Part shown: positions 17,640-25,948 of the stretch, in pieces
How positions within the stretch are numbered: position 1 is the stretch's first letter
Layout: each line of letters begins with the position of its first letter
Assembly: GCF_042659465.1 (NCBI RefSeq)
Contig: NZ_JBHSSW010000004.1
Coordinates: 186,001 to 250,000 of the forward strand
From: Ponticaulis profundi
Lineage (GTDB): Bacteria > Pseudomonadota > Alphaproteobacteria > Caulobacterales > Hyphomonadaceae
Direction of reading: 5' to 3'
Length of the DNA stretch: 64,000 nucleotides
Notes under the pieces: generated by a model
The model's input: the letters and a program-made list of their open reading frames with translations, nothing else
Told to the model about the DNA's origin: nothing
The model's database searches: none
Made by a program: the position numbers and the translations under genes

Positions 17640-18140
17640 CTAGTTCAATCCGGAGAAGAAGTGCCGGAAGGCCGATTGAATCTCGTCCGGGTTATCTTCG
17701 ACCTTGCTGAGATCAAGGCGGAGCTTGCCATCTCGGCGAAGTTTGAAAATCCGGATTTCCCATGGACGCAGTCGCGTTGCGGTCGTCGCCTGAAAGACAT
17801 CGGCAATCGGTCGGCGAAAATCGAGATCAAGAGCTGGGCGCTTTTCGGACCGGATGTTCACGACGCCGCCTTCTACACTGGAAATGTCGTTCCACTTAAC
17901 CAGTCCGAGCCCATCAATCTCTGCGCCTTCGTTGGAAAGTGTCAGGGCTGGACGGTTATCGCGCGCAAGCGGCCAGAAACGAAGCGCGATGAATGTCAGA
18001 AACGCGGCGAGGAAAGATGCGACCGGAAAGTTCAGCAGCAATCCACCCATGCCGAGAATGGCTGCGGCGCCGAGCGGCAGCCATACGCGTGTCATGATAT
18101 CCTGTTTGTCATAGTCGGCTGTGAAAACACGTCCTGTCAT
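17640..18140 (-). CDS. Membrane protein with two helices and a PH-like domain, unknown function
   Basis: A 166-residue protein. Residues 15-60 form two closely spaced transmembrane helices (VWLPLGAAAILGMGGLLL; VASFLAAFLTFIALRFW), then a cytosolic beta-rich region (ALTLSNEGAEIDGLGLVKWNDISSVE) that resembles bacterial PH-like domains. The ATG overlaps the aroC stop by four bases (ATGA), so it is the last gene of the cyclase-aroC unit. Function unknown. Confidence 0.75.
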   Translation of the reverse strand: MTGRVFTADYDKQDIMTRVWLPLGAAAILGMGGLLLNFPVASFLAAFLTFIALRFWPLARDNRPALTLSNEGAEIDGLGLVKWNDISSVEGGVVNIRSEKRPALDLDFRRPIADVFQATTATRLRPWEIRIFKLRRDGKLRLDLSKVEDNPDEIQSAFRHFFSGLN

Positions 18141-19240
18141 GAACCGGTCTGTCCCCGATGTCGGAGTTTGTGATCCGCAAGTACGCACGCCATCATCGCC
18201 TCGGCAACGGGCGCCGCACGTATGCCTACGCAGGGATCATGGCGGCCTTTTGTTCGAACGTCCACCTCATCGCCCTGAGCGGTTACAGATTGGCGGGGCG
18301 TCAGGATGGAAGAGGTTGGCTTCACAGCAAAGCGGGTGACAAGTGGTTGGCCGGTCGACAGACCGCCCAGCACGCCGCCATTGTTGTTTGAGAGGAAGCG
18401 AGGCGCATCATTTCCAGCCCGCATTTCATCGGCATTTGCTTCACCCGTCAGCGCCGCAGATGCGAAGCCTGCACCGATCTCGACACCTTTCACGGCATTG
18501 ATGCTCATCATGGCCATAGCAAGGTCGGAGTCGAGCTTGCCATAGATCGGCGCGCCCCAGCCAACCGGGACATTCTCTGCAACGACTTCAATGACAGCGC
18601 CAACTGAAGAGCCGGACTTGCGAATGTCGTCCAGATAGACTTCCCAATCTTTTGCCGCCTCCGCGTCGGGGCACCAGAACGGGTTCTTCTCGGTTTCGTC
18701 CCAATCCCATTTCTCACGATCAATGGTCTGATCGCCGATCTGGACAAGCGCCGCGCGGATTTTGATCTCGTCGCCAAGTACGGCGCGAGCAACCGCGCCC
18801 GCTGCAACGCGCGAAGCCGTTTCGCGGGCAGATGAACGTCCACCACCGCGATAATCGCGCACGCCATATTTCTCGTCGTAAGTATAGTCGGCATGACCCG
18901 GACGATATCGGTCTCGAATTTCTGAATAGTCCTTGGAGCGCTGGTCCACATTCTCAATCATCAGACAGATCGGGGTGCCTGTCGTCACTTGCCCGCCATA
19001 GGTCGCCTCCGTGCGGTCATCCTGGAACACGCCAGACAGGATCTTTACCTGATCGGGTTCCCGGCGCTGTGTGACAAAGCGCGATGTGCCAGGCTTGCGA
19101 AGGTCCAGAAAGGCCTGCACCTGCTCCGCGTCAAGTCGAACGCCTGGAGGACACCCATCAACGACACAGCCAATGGCCGGGCCGTGGCTTTCTCCCCAGG
19201 TGGTAACGCGAAACAGATGTCCGAAGGTGTTGTGTGACAT
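18137..19240 (-). CDS. aroC: Chorismate synthase
   Basis: AroC converts 5-enolpyruvylshikimate-3-phosphate to chorismate, the last common step to aromatic amino acids, folate and quinones, using reduced FMN. The 367 residues match the family. All three signature regions are visible: GESHGPAIGCVVDGCPPG near the N-terminus, the GGGRSSARETASRVAAGAVA block around residue 125-150, and RTKGRHDPCVGIRAAPVAEAM at the C-terminus. The next gene overlaps its stop; a cyclase-family gene lies 40 bp upstream on the same strand. Confidence 0.97.
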   Translation of the reverse strand: MSHNTFGHLFRVTTWGESHGPAIGCVVDGCPPGVRLDAEQVQAFLDLRKPGTSRFVTQRREPDQVKILSGVFQDDRTEATYGGQVTTGTPICLMIENVDQRSKDYSEIRDRYRPGHADYTYDEKYGVRDYRGGGRSSARETASRVAAGAVARAVLGDEIKIRAALVQIGDQTIDREKWDWDETEKNPFWCPDAEAAKDWEVYLDDIRKSGSSVGAVIEVVAENVPVGWGAPIYGKLDSDLAMAMMSINAVKGVEIGAGFASAALTGEANADEMRAGNDAPRFLSNNNGGVLGGLSTGQPLVTRFAVKPTSSILTPRQSVTAQGDEVDVRTKGRHDPCVGIRAAPVAEAMMACVLADHKLRHRGQTGS

Positions 19241-19280
19241 GGCCTAGAAACTGGATAAAACCGTGCGGGATCGCAAGGCC

Positions 19281-19937
19281 TCATTCCATAATGGCATGTG
19301 CGCGCACTGGAAAGGTCCCGACGTCCTTTATCCGCGGTGGAACCGCCGAAAATCGAAAGCCGATATTAGGAAGGGCGTCCAGATTGGTCAGGTGTTCGAC
19401 GATCGGAATGCCTTGCCCCAGCAGAAGCGAATGCACAGGGCGCTCGCCTGTCTCGGTGTTGTCGATGTTGAGACTGTCGATGCCGACCAGCAATGCGCCT
19501 TTGTCGGCCAGATACTCAGCAGCCGCCACAGACAGATATGGGTGGTCTTCAAAATACTGATCAGTACCGAAATGTTGTGACCAGCCGGTGCGGATCAGAA
19601 CGGCATGACCTTTGACTTTCAGCCCATCGAAGAGGTCGATGTCAGCAACGCGGTCATCCCGTTTTGGCATTCGTACGCAAAGGCCGGGAATGCTGGACAC
19701 GCGTGAGAGTTCGAGACCTGTCAGATCATGACCATCGCGATAACGGTGTCGCGGCGTATCGATATAAGTGCCTGTATTCGAGTGCATACACAGCCATTGC
19801 ATCGAAAATTCGGTGCCGTCGGCATAGGTGTCGTGCGACTTTTCGAATGTCATCCAGTCACAAATGATGGGTGCCGGAAGCCCTTTATAGGTCGTCAGAC
19901 CATTCTCGATGGTGTGGGACAGGTCGATATAACGCAT
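19281..19937 (-). CDS. Cyclase-family metal-dependent hydrolase (kynurenine-formamidase-like)
   Basis: A 218-residue protein of the Cyclase/KynB superfamily of metal-dependent amidases. The family metal motif HxGTHxDxPxH appears here as HSNTGTYIDTPRHRY, so the second His is replaced by Tyr, a variant seen in one branch of the family. YIDLSHTIENGLTTYKG opens the protein and GIDSLNIDN is the second conserved strand. I use the ATG that gives this usual N-terminus. It precedes aroC by 40 bp. Kynurenine is only one possible substrate; no other kyn gene is present. Confidence 0.82.
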   Translation of the reverse strand: MRYIDLSHTIENGLTTYKGLPAPIICDWMTFEKSHDTYADGTEFSMQWLCMHSNTGTYIDTPRHRYRDGHDLTGLELSRVSSIPGLCVRMPKRDDRVADIDLFDGLKVKGHAVLIRTGWSQHFGTDQYFEDHPYLSVAAAEYLADKGALLVGIDSLNIDNTETGERPVHSLLLGQGIPIVEHLTNLDALPNIGFRFSAVPPRIKDVGTFPVRAHAIME

Positions 19938-20031
19938 CACCAATCTCGCCTTGATGCTTGTTCCTTTCACCTTTGGCGCATACCTGTGTAGGCGCAAAGT
20001 GAATTTTTCCGTCCAGGAGAAAGAAGAGACT

Positions 20032-20709
20032 ATGTCCGGCAAGGAAATCGATCAATTCATTCCAGCGTCCCCAGACTATGAAGACCGCAAGGATGCGCCG
20101 CCGCCTGATGATAAGGTGTTCTTCGCGAAGGACGATCCGTTCGATCTGTTCGCGGACTGGCTCGCTGAGGCGTCAAAGAGTGAATTGAATGATCCGAATG
20201 CCATGTCGATTGCGACAGTGGATGACGATGGCATGCCGAATGTTCGCATGGTTCTTTTGAAGCATGCCGATCCCGACGGGTTTGTATTTTACACAAATTT
20301 CGAAAGCCAGAAGGGACAGGAATTGCTTGGCCAGCCAAAAGCTGCGCTCTGTTTCCACTGGAAGTCTCTGCGCCGGTCGGTTCGAGTTCGCGGATTGGTC
20401 GAGCCAGTCGGTGATGATGAGGCAGACGCCTATTTCCAGTCCCGCGCGCGAGACAGCCGGATTGGTGCCTGGGCAAGCGAACAGTCGCGTCCTCTGGAAG
20501 GGCGCTTTGCGCTGGAAAAGCGCGTTGCGCAATTTGCGGGGAAGTTTGGTCTGGGCAAGGTGCCAAGACCCCCGCATTGGTCTGGCTTTCTGATAAAGCC
20601 CGTTTCCATCGAGTTCTGGCGCGATCGGCCATTCCGCCTCCACGACCGACTTGTCTTCAGTCGCGAAACGACATCTTCGGGCTGGACGACTAAACGGCTC
20701 TATCCATAA
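20032..20709 (+). CDS. pdxH: Pyridoxine/pyridoxamine 5'-phosphate oxidase
   Basis: PdxH oxidises pyridoxine or pyridoxamine phosphate to pyridoxal phosphate with FMN and O2. The 225-residue protein has the split-barrel core (NAMSIATVDDDGMPNVRMVLLKHADPDGFVFYTN), the FMN-binding block KAALCFHWKSLRRSVRVRG, SRIGAWASEQS, and the C-terminal signature FWRDRPFRLHDRLVFSR followed by W-TKRLYP. The N-terminus carries some 20 extra residues. The ATG follows AGGAGAAAGAAGAG. It stands alone, divergent from the cyclase-aroC unit. Confidence 0.96.
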   Translation: MSGKEIDQFIPASPDYEDRKDAPPPDDKVFFAKDDPFDLFADWLAEASKSELNDPNAMSIATVDDDGMPNVRMVLLKHADPDGFVFYTNFESQKGQELLGQPKAALCFHWKSLRRSVRVRGLVEPVGDDEADAYFQSRARDSRIGAWASEQSRPLEGRFALEKRVAQFAGKFGLGKVPRPPHWSGFLIKPVSIEFWRDRPFRLHDRLVFSRETTSSGWTTKRLYP

Positions 20710-20734
20710 AAAAACGCGTGCCATCAGGCACGCG
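20708..20734 (-). terminator. Terminator of the lipoprotein gene
   Basis: CGCGTGCC (20715-20722) and GGCACGCG (20727-20734) form a perfect stem with loop ATCA. On the - strand it is followed by seven T, so it ends the gene at 20764; on the + strand it may also stop pdxH transcripts. Confidence 0.85.
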
Positions 20735-20763
20735 CCAAGGACTGTCGAGCTGTTTTTGGGCGA

Positions 20764-21132
20764 TCAGCGTCCGACAGGATTCTTCAGGATGATTTTTGCG
20801 CCGTCAGGCAGACCAAGCTCAGCAAAACTGTAGGTGAGCTTTTCACCATTGGGCTGGCTCATTTTGCAAAAGTCGCGGCGTTCCCGTTCGAATTCAATTT
20901 CGAATGTGTCACCGCCCTGGTGGTCGATATCGACGTCAAAAAATTCCTTCGTCGTACAGCCGGACGCCGCAACGCGAATTGAGATTTCATTGTCAGCAAT
21001 GTCTGCCGCGTAAAAGCGTTCTGCATCTTCAGAATAGCGCATGCGGTGCTCATCGACATCTGCATCGACAATGACGCAGCCTGCGGAGAGGAGTGTCAGA
21101 CCTGCTGCGCCAAAAAGAGCGAGAGATTTCAT
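20764..21132 (-). CDS. Small putative lipoprotein
   Basis: A 122-residue protein with a lipoprotein signal peptide: LTLLSAGC, with the lipidated Cys at residue 19. The mature part contains two more Cys (ASGCTTKEFF, RRDFCKMS) and ends FAELGLPDGAKIILKNPVGR. I do not recognise a family. Immediately upstream, 12 nt before the ATG, lies a perfect 17-bp-arm hairpin whose base touches the likely AAGG ribosome site; a terminator follows the gene. It is probably monocistronic. Confidence 0.78.
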   Translation of the reverse strand: MKSLALFGAAGLTLLSAGCVIVDADVDEHRMRYSEDAERFYAADIADNEISIRVAASGCTTKEFFDVDIDHQGGDTFEIEFERERRDFCKMSQPNGEKLTYSFAELGLPDGAKIILKNPVGR

Positions 21133-21144
21133 GTGAGAAAAACC

Positions 21145-21184
21145 TTATTGAAAAGCGATAATCATCCTTATCGCTTTTCAATAA
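21145..21184 (-). repeat. Perfect inverted repeat with 17-bp arms upstream of the lipoprotein gene
   Basis: TTATTGAAAAGCGATAA (21145-21161) and TTATCGCTTTTCAATAA (21168-21184) are exact reverse complements with a six-base loop. Read on the - strand the hairpin is followed by GGTTTTTCTCAC and the lipoprotein ATG. It could end transcription from the DUF5916 gene, bind a dimeric regulator, or control the ribosome site it abuts. Confidence 0.85.
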
Positions 21185-21218
21185 TAACGGTCAAGTGTCT
21201 TTTTCGAATGGTCTGACG

Positions 21219-23408
21219 TCAGAACTGGAAACGATTGCCAAGCCGCAAGACAAGCTGAGACTGCACAGACTGAAAATCATGTGGGAAATCGTCAGAAGAA
21301 ATGATGGCGCCATGGCCGAACGCGACAAACAGCTCGGTTTGAGGACGAATTTCCCAGCGCAGACGATTAAACAGTGAGAATGCCTCGGAGATGTTATCGT
21401 ATTGCGCCTGAATGGACATGGAGAGGTCCGGCGTGAAATTCACCACCCCATTCACAGAGGCGATTCGAATGGTCACATCGCCGTTGGGCACGGAAATGTC
21501 TTCCTCAGAATACTGGGCCCGGATGTTCCAGTAAGGGGATGGACGGGCCATGGCGGTGATGTCGTATTTGAAATTCTCACCACCGTAAAAGTCTTTGTAT
21601 TCGACTTCGGCATTCAGCCCCCAGGCACGGAAGAAGGATGATTGAAGTCGCCCCCACGCGCCATAACTCTGATATTCGCCAACCGGGACGACGATACCGT
21701 CCGGCAGGTTGAAGGGGGCATTCACGACTTCGAGATTCTCAAAGATCTTGAATTTAAACTCGTCAGTGGCGCGGTTCTGAAACTCGAAGCTCGCCGAGTT
21801 TTCGCGGGTCTGGAGCGATCCGTCCAGATCGGTGATATACTGATTGTCCGTTCCAAACTGATACCACAGAAACATGCTGTCCTGAGGCCGGAAACGGCGA
21901 CGCCATTGCGCAACATAATCGCGAATACCGGCCCGATTTACAAAACCGAGGGCAGGGCGGAAATCCTCGCCGATCTGCCGTGCGCGCACCGTCCAGTTCC
22001 ATTTGTCATTCGGTGCATCAATGCGTACACCAAAGGAGTCGTCATCTTCATTGGAGGTGATGCTCCGCTGATAAAAGGCATCCGCCTGAAAGAAGCCGCC
22101 AAGCAGATTGCGATTGGTATACATATAGTCGATGCCAAAGACGGAATTGTCCGTCCTGCCCGTTGGGTCGCCATTCGTTGCGATGAAACCAAGACGGTTT
22201 GATGGCGTCAGATTGCGGGTGGCGCGTGCAACAGACAGGGTTTGTGCGTCGATGCCTTCGGCTTCTCCCATTCTGGCGGTTAGGACGCCGACGTCGAAAC
22301 CGGCATAGCGTCCACTGAGCTTCCCACCATATTTCAGATCGACCGCAGATCCGTTCACAATGCCAATGCGCCGGGAGAAAAATGGCTGGCCATTTGGTGA
22401 CTCAGCAAAGGTTTCGCCAGCAAATTCAAAGACGGATGCATCCTGAAGGAAGAAGTCGCGCGTTTCTGCGCGAAAGAGCGAGAAGCGACCCGTATTGATC
22501 TGTCGGGTGTCGAGCGGCGTATCGGAGAAATCCGCGTTATAGGTCAGAAGCCCCGTCAGTCCCGGCGTGAACTTGTAATAGAGACTGCCGGACGGGTCGA
22601 AACTCAGATCGTCATCGCGTGGACGGTCCCAGTCTCGCGATGCGGTGATCTTTCCCTGTACCTCGATGTCGAGACCCATGCCCTGATCAACATCCCTGAT
22701 GCCAACCATTTTGCCGGGGCGCCGGAACTCCCAGGGCAGAATCCCCGGGTCGATTGCGGCCCAGCGAACCTCCTCACTTTTGTGAGAAATTTCGCGGGTG
22801 ATCATGATGTTCCAGCTTTCGGCATTTGGATTGAAGCTGATCGAGCGGAACGGGATGGCGATTTCTGACGTCCAGCCTTCGTCATCAATATTGGAGGCGA
22901 CGTCCCAGATCGTATCCCAGGCGACATTCGGACTGCGGCCTTGCTGCAACAGGCGATCGAGACGTGCACCCAACGCGTTGATGCCAAATGCAAAGCCGCT
23001 GTTTCCCGTGTTGAACGGATCGATATAGAAGCGGAGCATGTCATCGCGCCAGACTTCGCCATCGCGTTCCAGGATCGATGTCAGAATGGAATCGGGATTT
23101 TTGTCATACGCCCGGATGGCGATGTAGAGGTTTTGCGAATCATAGGCGAGATAAACGACGGTTTCTTCGTCTGGCGGGCCGATATCCGGTTCCACCTCGT
23201 AAAACTCTGTAATGACGGCTGCTTTTGTCCAGGCCACATCGTCCAGAATGCCGTCGATTTCCGGTGCATCGATCCGAGCGAGCCGCGTCGGTCGGACTTC
23301 CGGCTGATAGGTCGCAAAGTCCCGTGTGCTTTCTTCCTGAGCGCTGACCTGTGTTCCGAGCGCAGTCAGGCACAAACACAAGCCGCTCAAAAGGCTGAGT
23401 GTACGCAA
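21219..23408 (-). CDS. Outer-membrane protein with CBM9-like domain (DUF5916)
   Basis: A large exported protein of 729 residues from a TTG that has GGGGGAAA in front; an upstream TTG at 23468 would add 20 basic residues. A signal peptide ending VSA-QEE is followed by a family 9 carbohydrate-binding-like domain (IDAPEIDGILDDVAWTKA; DSQNLYIAIRAYD; RDDMLRFYIDPF) at about residues 40-220. The rest is a DUF5916 beta-barrel with alternating strands and a C-terminal Phe (LVLRLGNRFQF), as in outer-membrane proteins. The family is frequent in marine bacteria and its substrate is unknown. A 17-bp hairpin lies 35 bp after the stop. Confidence 0.85.
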   Translation of the reverse strand: MRTLSLLSGLCLCLTALGTQVSAQEESTRDFATYQPEVRPTRLARIDAPEIDGILDDVAWTKAAVITEFYEVEPDIGPPDEETVVYLAYDSQNLYIAIRAYDKNPDSILTSILERDGEVWRDDMLRFYIDPFNTGNSGFAFGINALGARLDRLLQQGRSPNVAWDTIWDVASNIDDEGWTSEIAIPFRSISFNPNAESWNIMITREISHKSEEVRWAAIDPGILPWEFRRPGKMVGIRDVDQGMGLDIEVQGKITASRDWDRPRDDDLSFDPSGSLYYKFTPGLTGLLTYNADFSDTPLDTRQINTGRFSLFRAETRDFFLQDASVFEFAGETFAESPNGQPFFSRRIGIVNGSAVDLKYGGKLSGRYAGFDVGVLTARMGEAEGIDAQTLSVARATRNLTPSNRLGFIATNGDPTGRTDNSVFGIDYMYTNRNLLGGFFQADAFYQRSITSNEDDDSFGVRIDAPNDKWNWTVRARQIGEDFRPALGFVNRAGIRDYVAQWRRRFRPQDSMFLWYQFGTDNQYITDLDGSLQTRENSASFEFQNRATDEFKFKIFENLEVVNAPFNLPDGIVVPVGEYQSYGAWGRLQSSFFRAWGLNAEVEYKDFYGGENFKYDITAMARPSPYWNIRAQYSEEDISVPNGDVTIRIASVNGVVNFTPDLSMSIQAQYDNISEAFSLFNRLRWEIRPQTELFVAFGHGAIISSDDFPHDFQSVQSQLVLRLGNRFQF

Positions 23409-23563
23409 CGCCAGTTTCCCCCAAAGATTGTTTCTGCAACCTTTTAGACGTCCGCAGCGCCGTCGCAATGGGGGACAATCGTTTGTCGTTAGCTGCGTGC
23501 TTTTCTGCCCACAGCTGTGAAAGCCTGTTCAGAAGAGCCCGATTATTGGGCTGTGGCGTCTGA

Positions 23564-24394
23564 TCAGAAGTTGTAGTCCTCGGATTTCCAGCCGGGATCG
23601 GGATATTCTGGCGCCATTTCCTCGAGCGTGCCACGAATGATTCGTGCGATCATTGCATTCCGGCGGGATTTTGAATCGGAAGGCACGACATACCAGGGCG
23701 CATGATCGGTCGAACATTTCTCGACCATTGTTTCGTAGGCATCCATGAAATCGTCCCAGAGCTCTCTGTCAGCAAGATCTCCCGGATTGAACTTCCACCT
23801 CTTGTGCGGCTCTTCCAGGCGAGAGCGCAATCGTTCCGCCTGTGTGTCCTTCGAAATGTGCAGCATGAATTTGAGGATGCGCGTACCGTTTTCCGTCAGA
23901 TGCTTTTCGAAGGCATTGATCTGGTCGTAGCGACGTTTGATCGTGTCCTTATCGGCAAGTTCGCGGACTTTGACGACGAGAACATCTTCATAGTGTGACC
24001 GGTCAAAAATACCGATAAATCCCTTTCGGGGCGCAGCCTTATGGACGCGCCAGAGATAATCATGCTCCAGCTCCAGGCCTGTTGGCTTCTTGAACGCTGT
24101 GACATTCAAACCGAGCGGGCTGGTAACCGAGAAGACGGATTTGATCGTGCCGCTTTTCCCCGCCGTATCAATGCCTTGCAGAATGACCAGCAAAGCCTGC
24201 TTGCCTTCTGCGAACAGTGTATCCTGAAGGGTGTTGATGGCGTGTGCATCTTCTTCCGTGCTCGCCCGGGCGACATGTTTGTCTGCAAACAGGTCTTCAT
24301 TGCGGGTCGGGCGGTCCTTGAGGTCGAAGGATTTGCCAGGCTTTGCGATGAGGGCGTCGACGACGTCCTCGGAAGTGGGAATCTCGAATGACAT
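23564..24394 (-). CDS. ppk2: PPK2-family polyphosphate:nucleotide phosphotransferase
   Basis: A 276-residue kinase that transfers phosphate between polyphosphate and nucleotides. Walker A is GIDTAGKSG (residues 74-82); Walker B/lid blocks are LWRVHKAAPRKGFIGIFDRSHYEDVLV. HDYLWRVHK and FDRSHYEDVLV resemble the class III subgroup (AMP/ADP phosphorylating), although the class cannot be settled by eye. The C-terminus has APWYVVPSDSK as usual. The ATG at 24394 is only about 20 nt past the terminator of the upstream Sel1 gene, and I see no purine-rich ribosome site; ATG 24406 is an alternative. Confidence 0.92.
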   Translation of the reverse strand: MSFEIPTSEDVVDALIAKPGKSFDLKDRPTRNEDLFADKHVARASTEEDAHAINTLQDTLFAEGKQALLVILQGIDTAGKSGTIKSVFSVTSPLGLNVTAFKKPTGLELEHDYLWRVHKAAPRKGFIGIFDRSHYEDVLVVKVRELADKDTIKRRYDQINAFEKHLTENGTRILKFMLHISKDTQAERLRSRLEEPHKRWKFNPGDLADRELWDDFMDAYETMVEKCSTDHAPWYVVPSDSKSRRNAMIARIIRGTLEEMAPEYPDPGWKSEDYNF

Positions 24395-24412
24395 GTATGA
24401 AAACATGCAATG

Positions 24413-24444
24413 AAAAAAGCCGCCCGGATAGTCCGGACGGCTTT
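24413..24444 (-). terminator. Terminator of the Sel1 gene (copy 1 of a duplicated terminator)
   Basis: On the - strand AAAGCCGTCCGG and CCGGGCGGCTTT form a stem with G-T wobble, followed by a T run. It is identical, apart from one loop base, to the rpsD terminator at 25892-25923. Confidence 0.88.
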
Positions 24445-24471
24445 GATGTTTCGAGACACATGACGAACGGA

Positions 24472-25782
24472 TCAGTTGCAGACGTTTCGATTGGCGTTTC
24501 CATTCATCGTACACCATGCCGAGCGATATTTCGCTTTTGTCTGGGCGGATGCTTCCGCGGCGCTTAACATCGGTTTGGAAGGCGGTGGTGGTCCGGCAGA
24601 GGCGGAATAACCTGGTGCTGAGGCGCCATAGAGTTCCTGATATCGACGTGCGGCTGCGCCTGGCGTGTTCGTTCCCTCGCCAAATCGACCTTCAAGGCCC
24701 GTTCCACGGTTGGCGAGTTCACGATTGACCGCCCCACTGGCCGCACCCGAGAGGGCCCAGCTCGCAAGGCCGTAAAGGTCCTGTGTGCTGATCGAAGACA
24801 ATGCGCCTGCATTTGCCGCGGAGGTCACTGCGCGCTCTGCAAGCCTGACAGAACCATAGTCATATAGCGCTGTGTGAACAGCATCTGCATAGCGTCCGCT
24901 CGAAATCAGACTGTTCATGGTCGATTCGCGTTCTGCCAGAATGCGTTCTCGCTCAGCTTCCTCGCGAAGGTAGCGACGCACGTCCTGCGCGTGGTCACAT
25001 GCTTTCTTTTCCGCAGATGAGCAGGCTTTCTCATAGGATGCGGCCGCCAGTTCCCATTCTTCAAGGCCCTGATAGATGCCGCCGAGATTCTGGCAGTTTG
25101 TGGCCACGCCGTCGTCGCAGGTGATGCTCAGATAACGGATCGAGCGCTGAGCATCAAAAGCTGGAGATTCCGGGTTCGCGAAAAGAATAGAAGCGACCAG
25201 ACAATAGTATTTGTCGTCGGCTTCGCAGGCAGATGCTGCATTGGGAGCTGCTCCGGCCCAATCTGTGAAGTCCGGGAATTTGCCGTCCGCACCATCATAA
25301 CCGAGACCGGCAGCCCAGCTGCAGGCCTGAGCATAACCGGCTTCGCAGCCTCCGGTGAGGGCGCGCATCGCCCGGGCCGGATCGTTCACACCGTATTTCG
25401 GATTAGTCGTCACAGAGTATGCATAGTTACACCCATCCACGTGGGCCATTGAGCATGCTGTTTCATAGTGATGAATGGCAAGATCCAGATCCTGTCCGAC
25501 ATTGCCTTCACCGCGCAGATATATGGAGCCTGCGTACGTGCAGCCGTCCGGAATGCCCATTTCGCATGCTTTCAAGAAGTATTTCACGGTTGTCTGCTTG
25601 TTCGCCTCAACGCCGTCTCCGTTGGCGTATGCGGCTGCAGTATAGAAACAGGCTTCGGCGTTTCCGGCGAGACAATCAGCTTCGTCGGCAGCCTGCGCGC
25701 TGGCCGGCAATTGCTGGAAGCTGACCATAATTGCGAGGAGCGGAACGGCGCAGAGCGCTCGAAGGAGTGTTTTGGTCTTCAT
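24472..25782 (-). CDS. Exported Sel1-repeat protein
   Basis: A 436-residue protein with a signal peptide (LLRALCAVPLLAIMVSF, cleavage near ASA-QAA). The first 270 residues are Sel1-like TPR repeats with paired cysteines typical of Cys-rich Sel1 proteins: CFYTAAAYANGDGV, YFLKACEMGIPDGCTYAGSI, YETACSMAHVDGCNYAYS, GCEAGYAQACSWAAGL. A coiled segment rich in Glu/Arg follows (YLREEAERERILAERES) and then a low-complexity Gly/Ala tail. The true start is ATG 25782; the longer frame would read through the rpsD terminator. Such proteins act as periplasmic adaptors; the partner is unknown. Confidence 0.82.
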   Translation of the reverse strand: MKTKTLLRALCAVPLLAIMVSFQQLPASAQAADEADCLAGNAEACFYTAAAYANGDGVEANKQTTVKYFLKACEMGIPDGCTYAGSIYLRGEGNVGQDLDLAIHHYETACSMAHVDGCNYAYSVTTNPKYGVNDPARAMRALTGGCEAGYAQACSWAAGLGYDGADGKFPDFTDWAGAAPNAASACEADDKYYCLVASILFANPESPAFDAQRSIRYLSITCDDGVATNCQNLGGIYQGLEEWELAAASYEKACSSAEKKACDHAQDVRRYLREEAERERILAERESTMNSLISSGRYADAVHTALYDYGSVRLAERAVTSAANAGALSSISTQDLYGLASWALSGAASGAVNRELANRGTGLEGRFGEGTNTPGAAARRYQELYGASAPGYSASAGPPPPSKPMLSAAEASAQTKAKYRSAWCTMNGNANRNVCN

Positions 25783-25891
25783 GGTGCTTATCTTCCCATC
25801 TTCGATGGGGAAGCATGCGGCTGAGACCTGAGTGGCGCTATCCCCCGAAAGGGGGAGGTGCATGGCATTTGGCCGCGAACGGACGGCCATG

Positions 25892-25923
25892 AAAAAAGCC
25901 GCCCGGATCGTCCGGACGGCTTT
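25892..25923 (-). terminator. Terminator of rpsD (copy 2 of a duplicated terminator)
   Basis: Same stem as 24413-24444, with AAAGCCGTCCGG pairing to CCGGGCGGCTTT on the - strand and a T run after it, placed 25 bp past the rpsD stop. The right flank TTTGA and left flank ATGAAAAAA are also shared with the other copy. Confidence 0.88.
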
Positions 25924-25948
25924 GAATTTTCTTCGACTTTCAGTCCTC

